Shown here: positions 5,106 to 5,162 of the stretch, piece after piece
Layout: each line of letters begins with the position of its first letter
How positions within the stretch are numbered: position 1 is the first letter of the stretch
Assembly (NCBI GenBank): GCA_900545915.1
Contig: URAV01000070.1
Span: 1-5,162 of the forward strand
DNA length: 5,162 nt
Reading direction: 5' to 3'
From: an uncultured Porphyromonadaceae bacterium
Lineage (GTDB): Bacteria; Bacteroidota; Bacteroidia; Bacteroidales; Coprobacteraceae
The notes under the pieces: model-generated
What the model was told of the DNA's origin: nothing
Seen by the model: the letters and a program-made list of their open reading frames with translations, nothing else
Database searches by the model: none
Position numbers and translations under genes: made by a program

Positions 5106-5113
5106 CCTTTTTG

Positions 5114-5121
5114 CAAATATA
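5114..5121 (-). promoter_or_regulatory. Bacteroides-type -7 box (TAnnTTTG) upstream of the structured region
   Basis: The minus strand reads TATATTTG, an exact TAnnTTTG match; transcription would start near 5107. No TTTG is found at the -33 distance. With its flanks the site is GTATATTTGC, again fitting GTANNTTTGC, in the same orientation as the site at 1228-1237. It is the only promoter candidate seen for the 4513-5107 region and the GIY-YIG-like gene. Confidence 0.45.
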
Positions 5122-5162
5122 CATTTTTTACGTTATCCGGTCACTATCCATAACAATTTGTT

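Larger units (their letters stand above)
4552..5107 (-). ncRNA. Candidate large structured RNA (family unknown)
   Basis: This stretch has no convincing gene but an almost continuous series of complementary arms on the minus-strand transcript expected from the box at 5114-5121. In transcript order: 5096-5105/5080-5089 (10 bp), a nested ladder 5050-4875, 4836-4845/4813-4822 (10 bp, 13-nt loop), 4779-4699 (nested 9 and 6 bp), 4699-4661 (15-bp arms, one mismatch), 4599-4578 (5 plus 3 bp) and 4575-4552 (10 bp, tetraloop). Several helices abut one another. No tRNA, RNase P, tmRNA, group I or group II core was recognised. Transcription could instead be on the plus strand. AT-rich DNA gives chance hairpins, but perfect 10-15 bp stems at this density are unusual. 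The GIY-YIG-like gene begins 40 nt after the last hairpin. Confidence 0.4.

Noticed and set aside
4513..5107. Group I or group II intron, retron, or HEARO/omega RNA.
   Set aside because: No group II domain V, no group I P7-type core, no reverse transcriptase and no IscB/TnpB gene were found. The protein is only GIY-YIG-like. The intron idea is kept solely as an architectural analogy.

Overview
The window looks like accessory DNA from a gut Bacteroidota (Bacteroides/Parabacteroides type). The grounds are a Bacteroides-family tyrosine recombinase, promoter boxes of the TAnnTTTG class, almost no Shine-Dalgarno sequences, and low G+C outside the recombinase gene. The recombinase (1-1209) is visibly richer in G+C than positions 1500-5162, so the two parts probably have different histories.

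Layout. (1) 1-1209, minus strand: a near-complete tyrosine recombinase whose end is cut by the window edge. (2) 1210-1446: a gene-free boundary with a promoter or att-like box and GTTACC/GGTAAC repeats. (3) 1447-1695, plus strand: the C-terminal remnant of a second tyrosine recombinase, facing the first, followed by a terminator hairpin. (4) 1802-2068, plus strand: a doubtful small membrane-protein frame. (5) 1977-3544, minus strand: two tandem, diverged paralogues, each with an N-terminal four-cysteine zinc ribbon and a helical C-terminal part, separated by a perfect 11-bp hairpin. (6) 3545-3814: no gene, but three consecutive strong hairpins. (7) 3815-4512, minus strand: a degenerate GIY-YIG (T5orf172-like) domain joined to a RAMA/DUF4357-like C-terminal domain, with its last 37 residues displaced into the -1 frame. 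(8) 4513-5162: about 650 bp with no convincing gene but an unusually dense series of hairpins, including a 176-nt ladder of nested helices, downstream of a TAnnTTTG box.

The most unusual object is the minus-strand block from about 5121 to 3586: a promoter-like box, a 500-600 nt region predicted to fold strongly, a protein that looks like a catalytically dead GIY-YIG nuclease, and a second cluster of hairpins ending in TTTT. This resembles a structured RNA with an embedded or adjacent protein gene (intron-like or RNP-like), but I recognise no known RNA family in it and see no reverse transcriptase or intron core. Calling it a system is inference. The base pairings, the frameshift and the domain layout are read directly from the sequence. 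The zinc-ribbon pair lies downstream on the same strand and may or may not belong to it.
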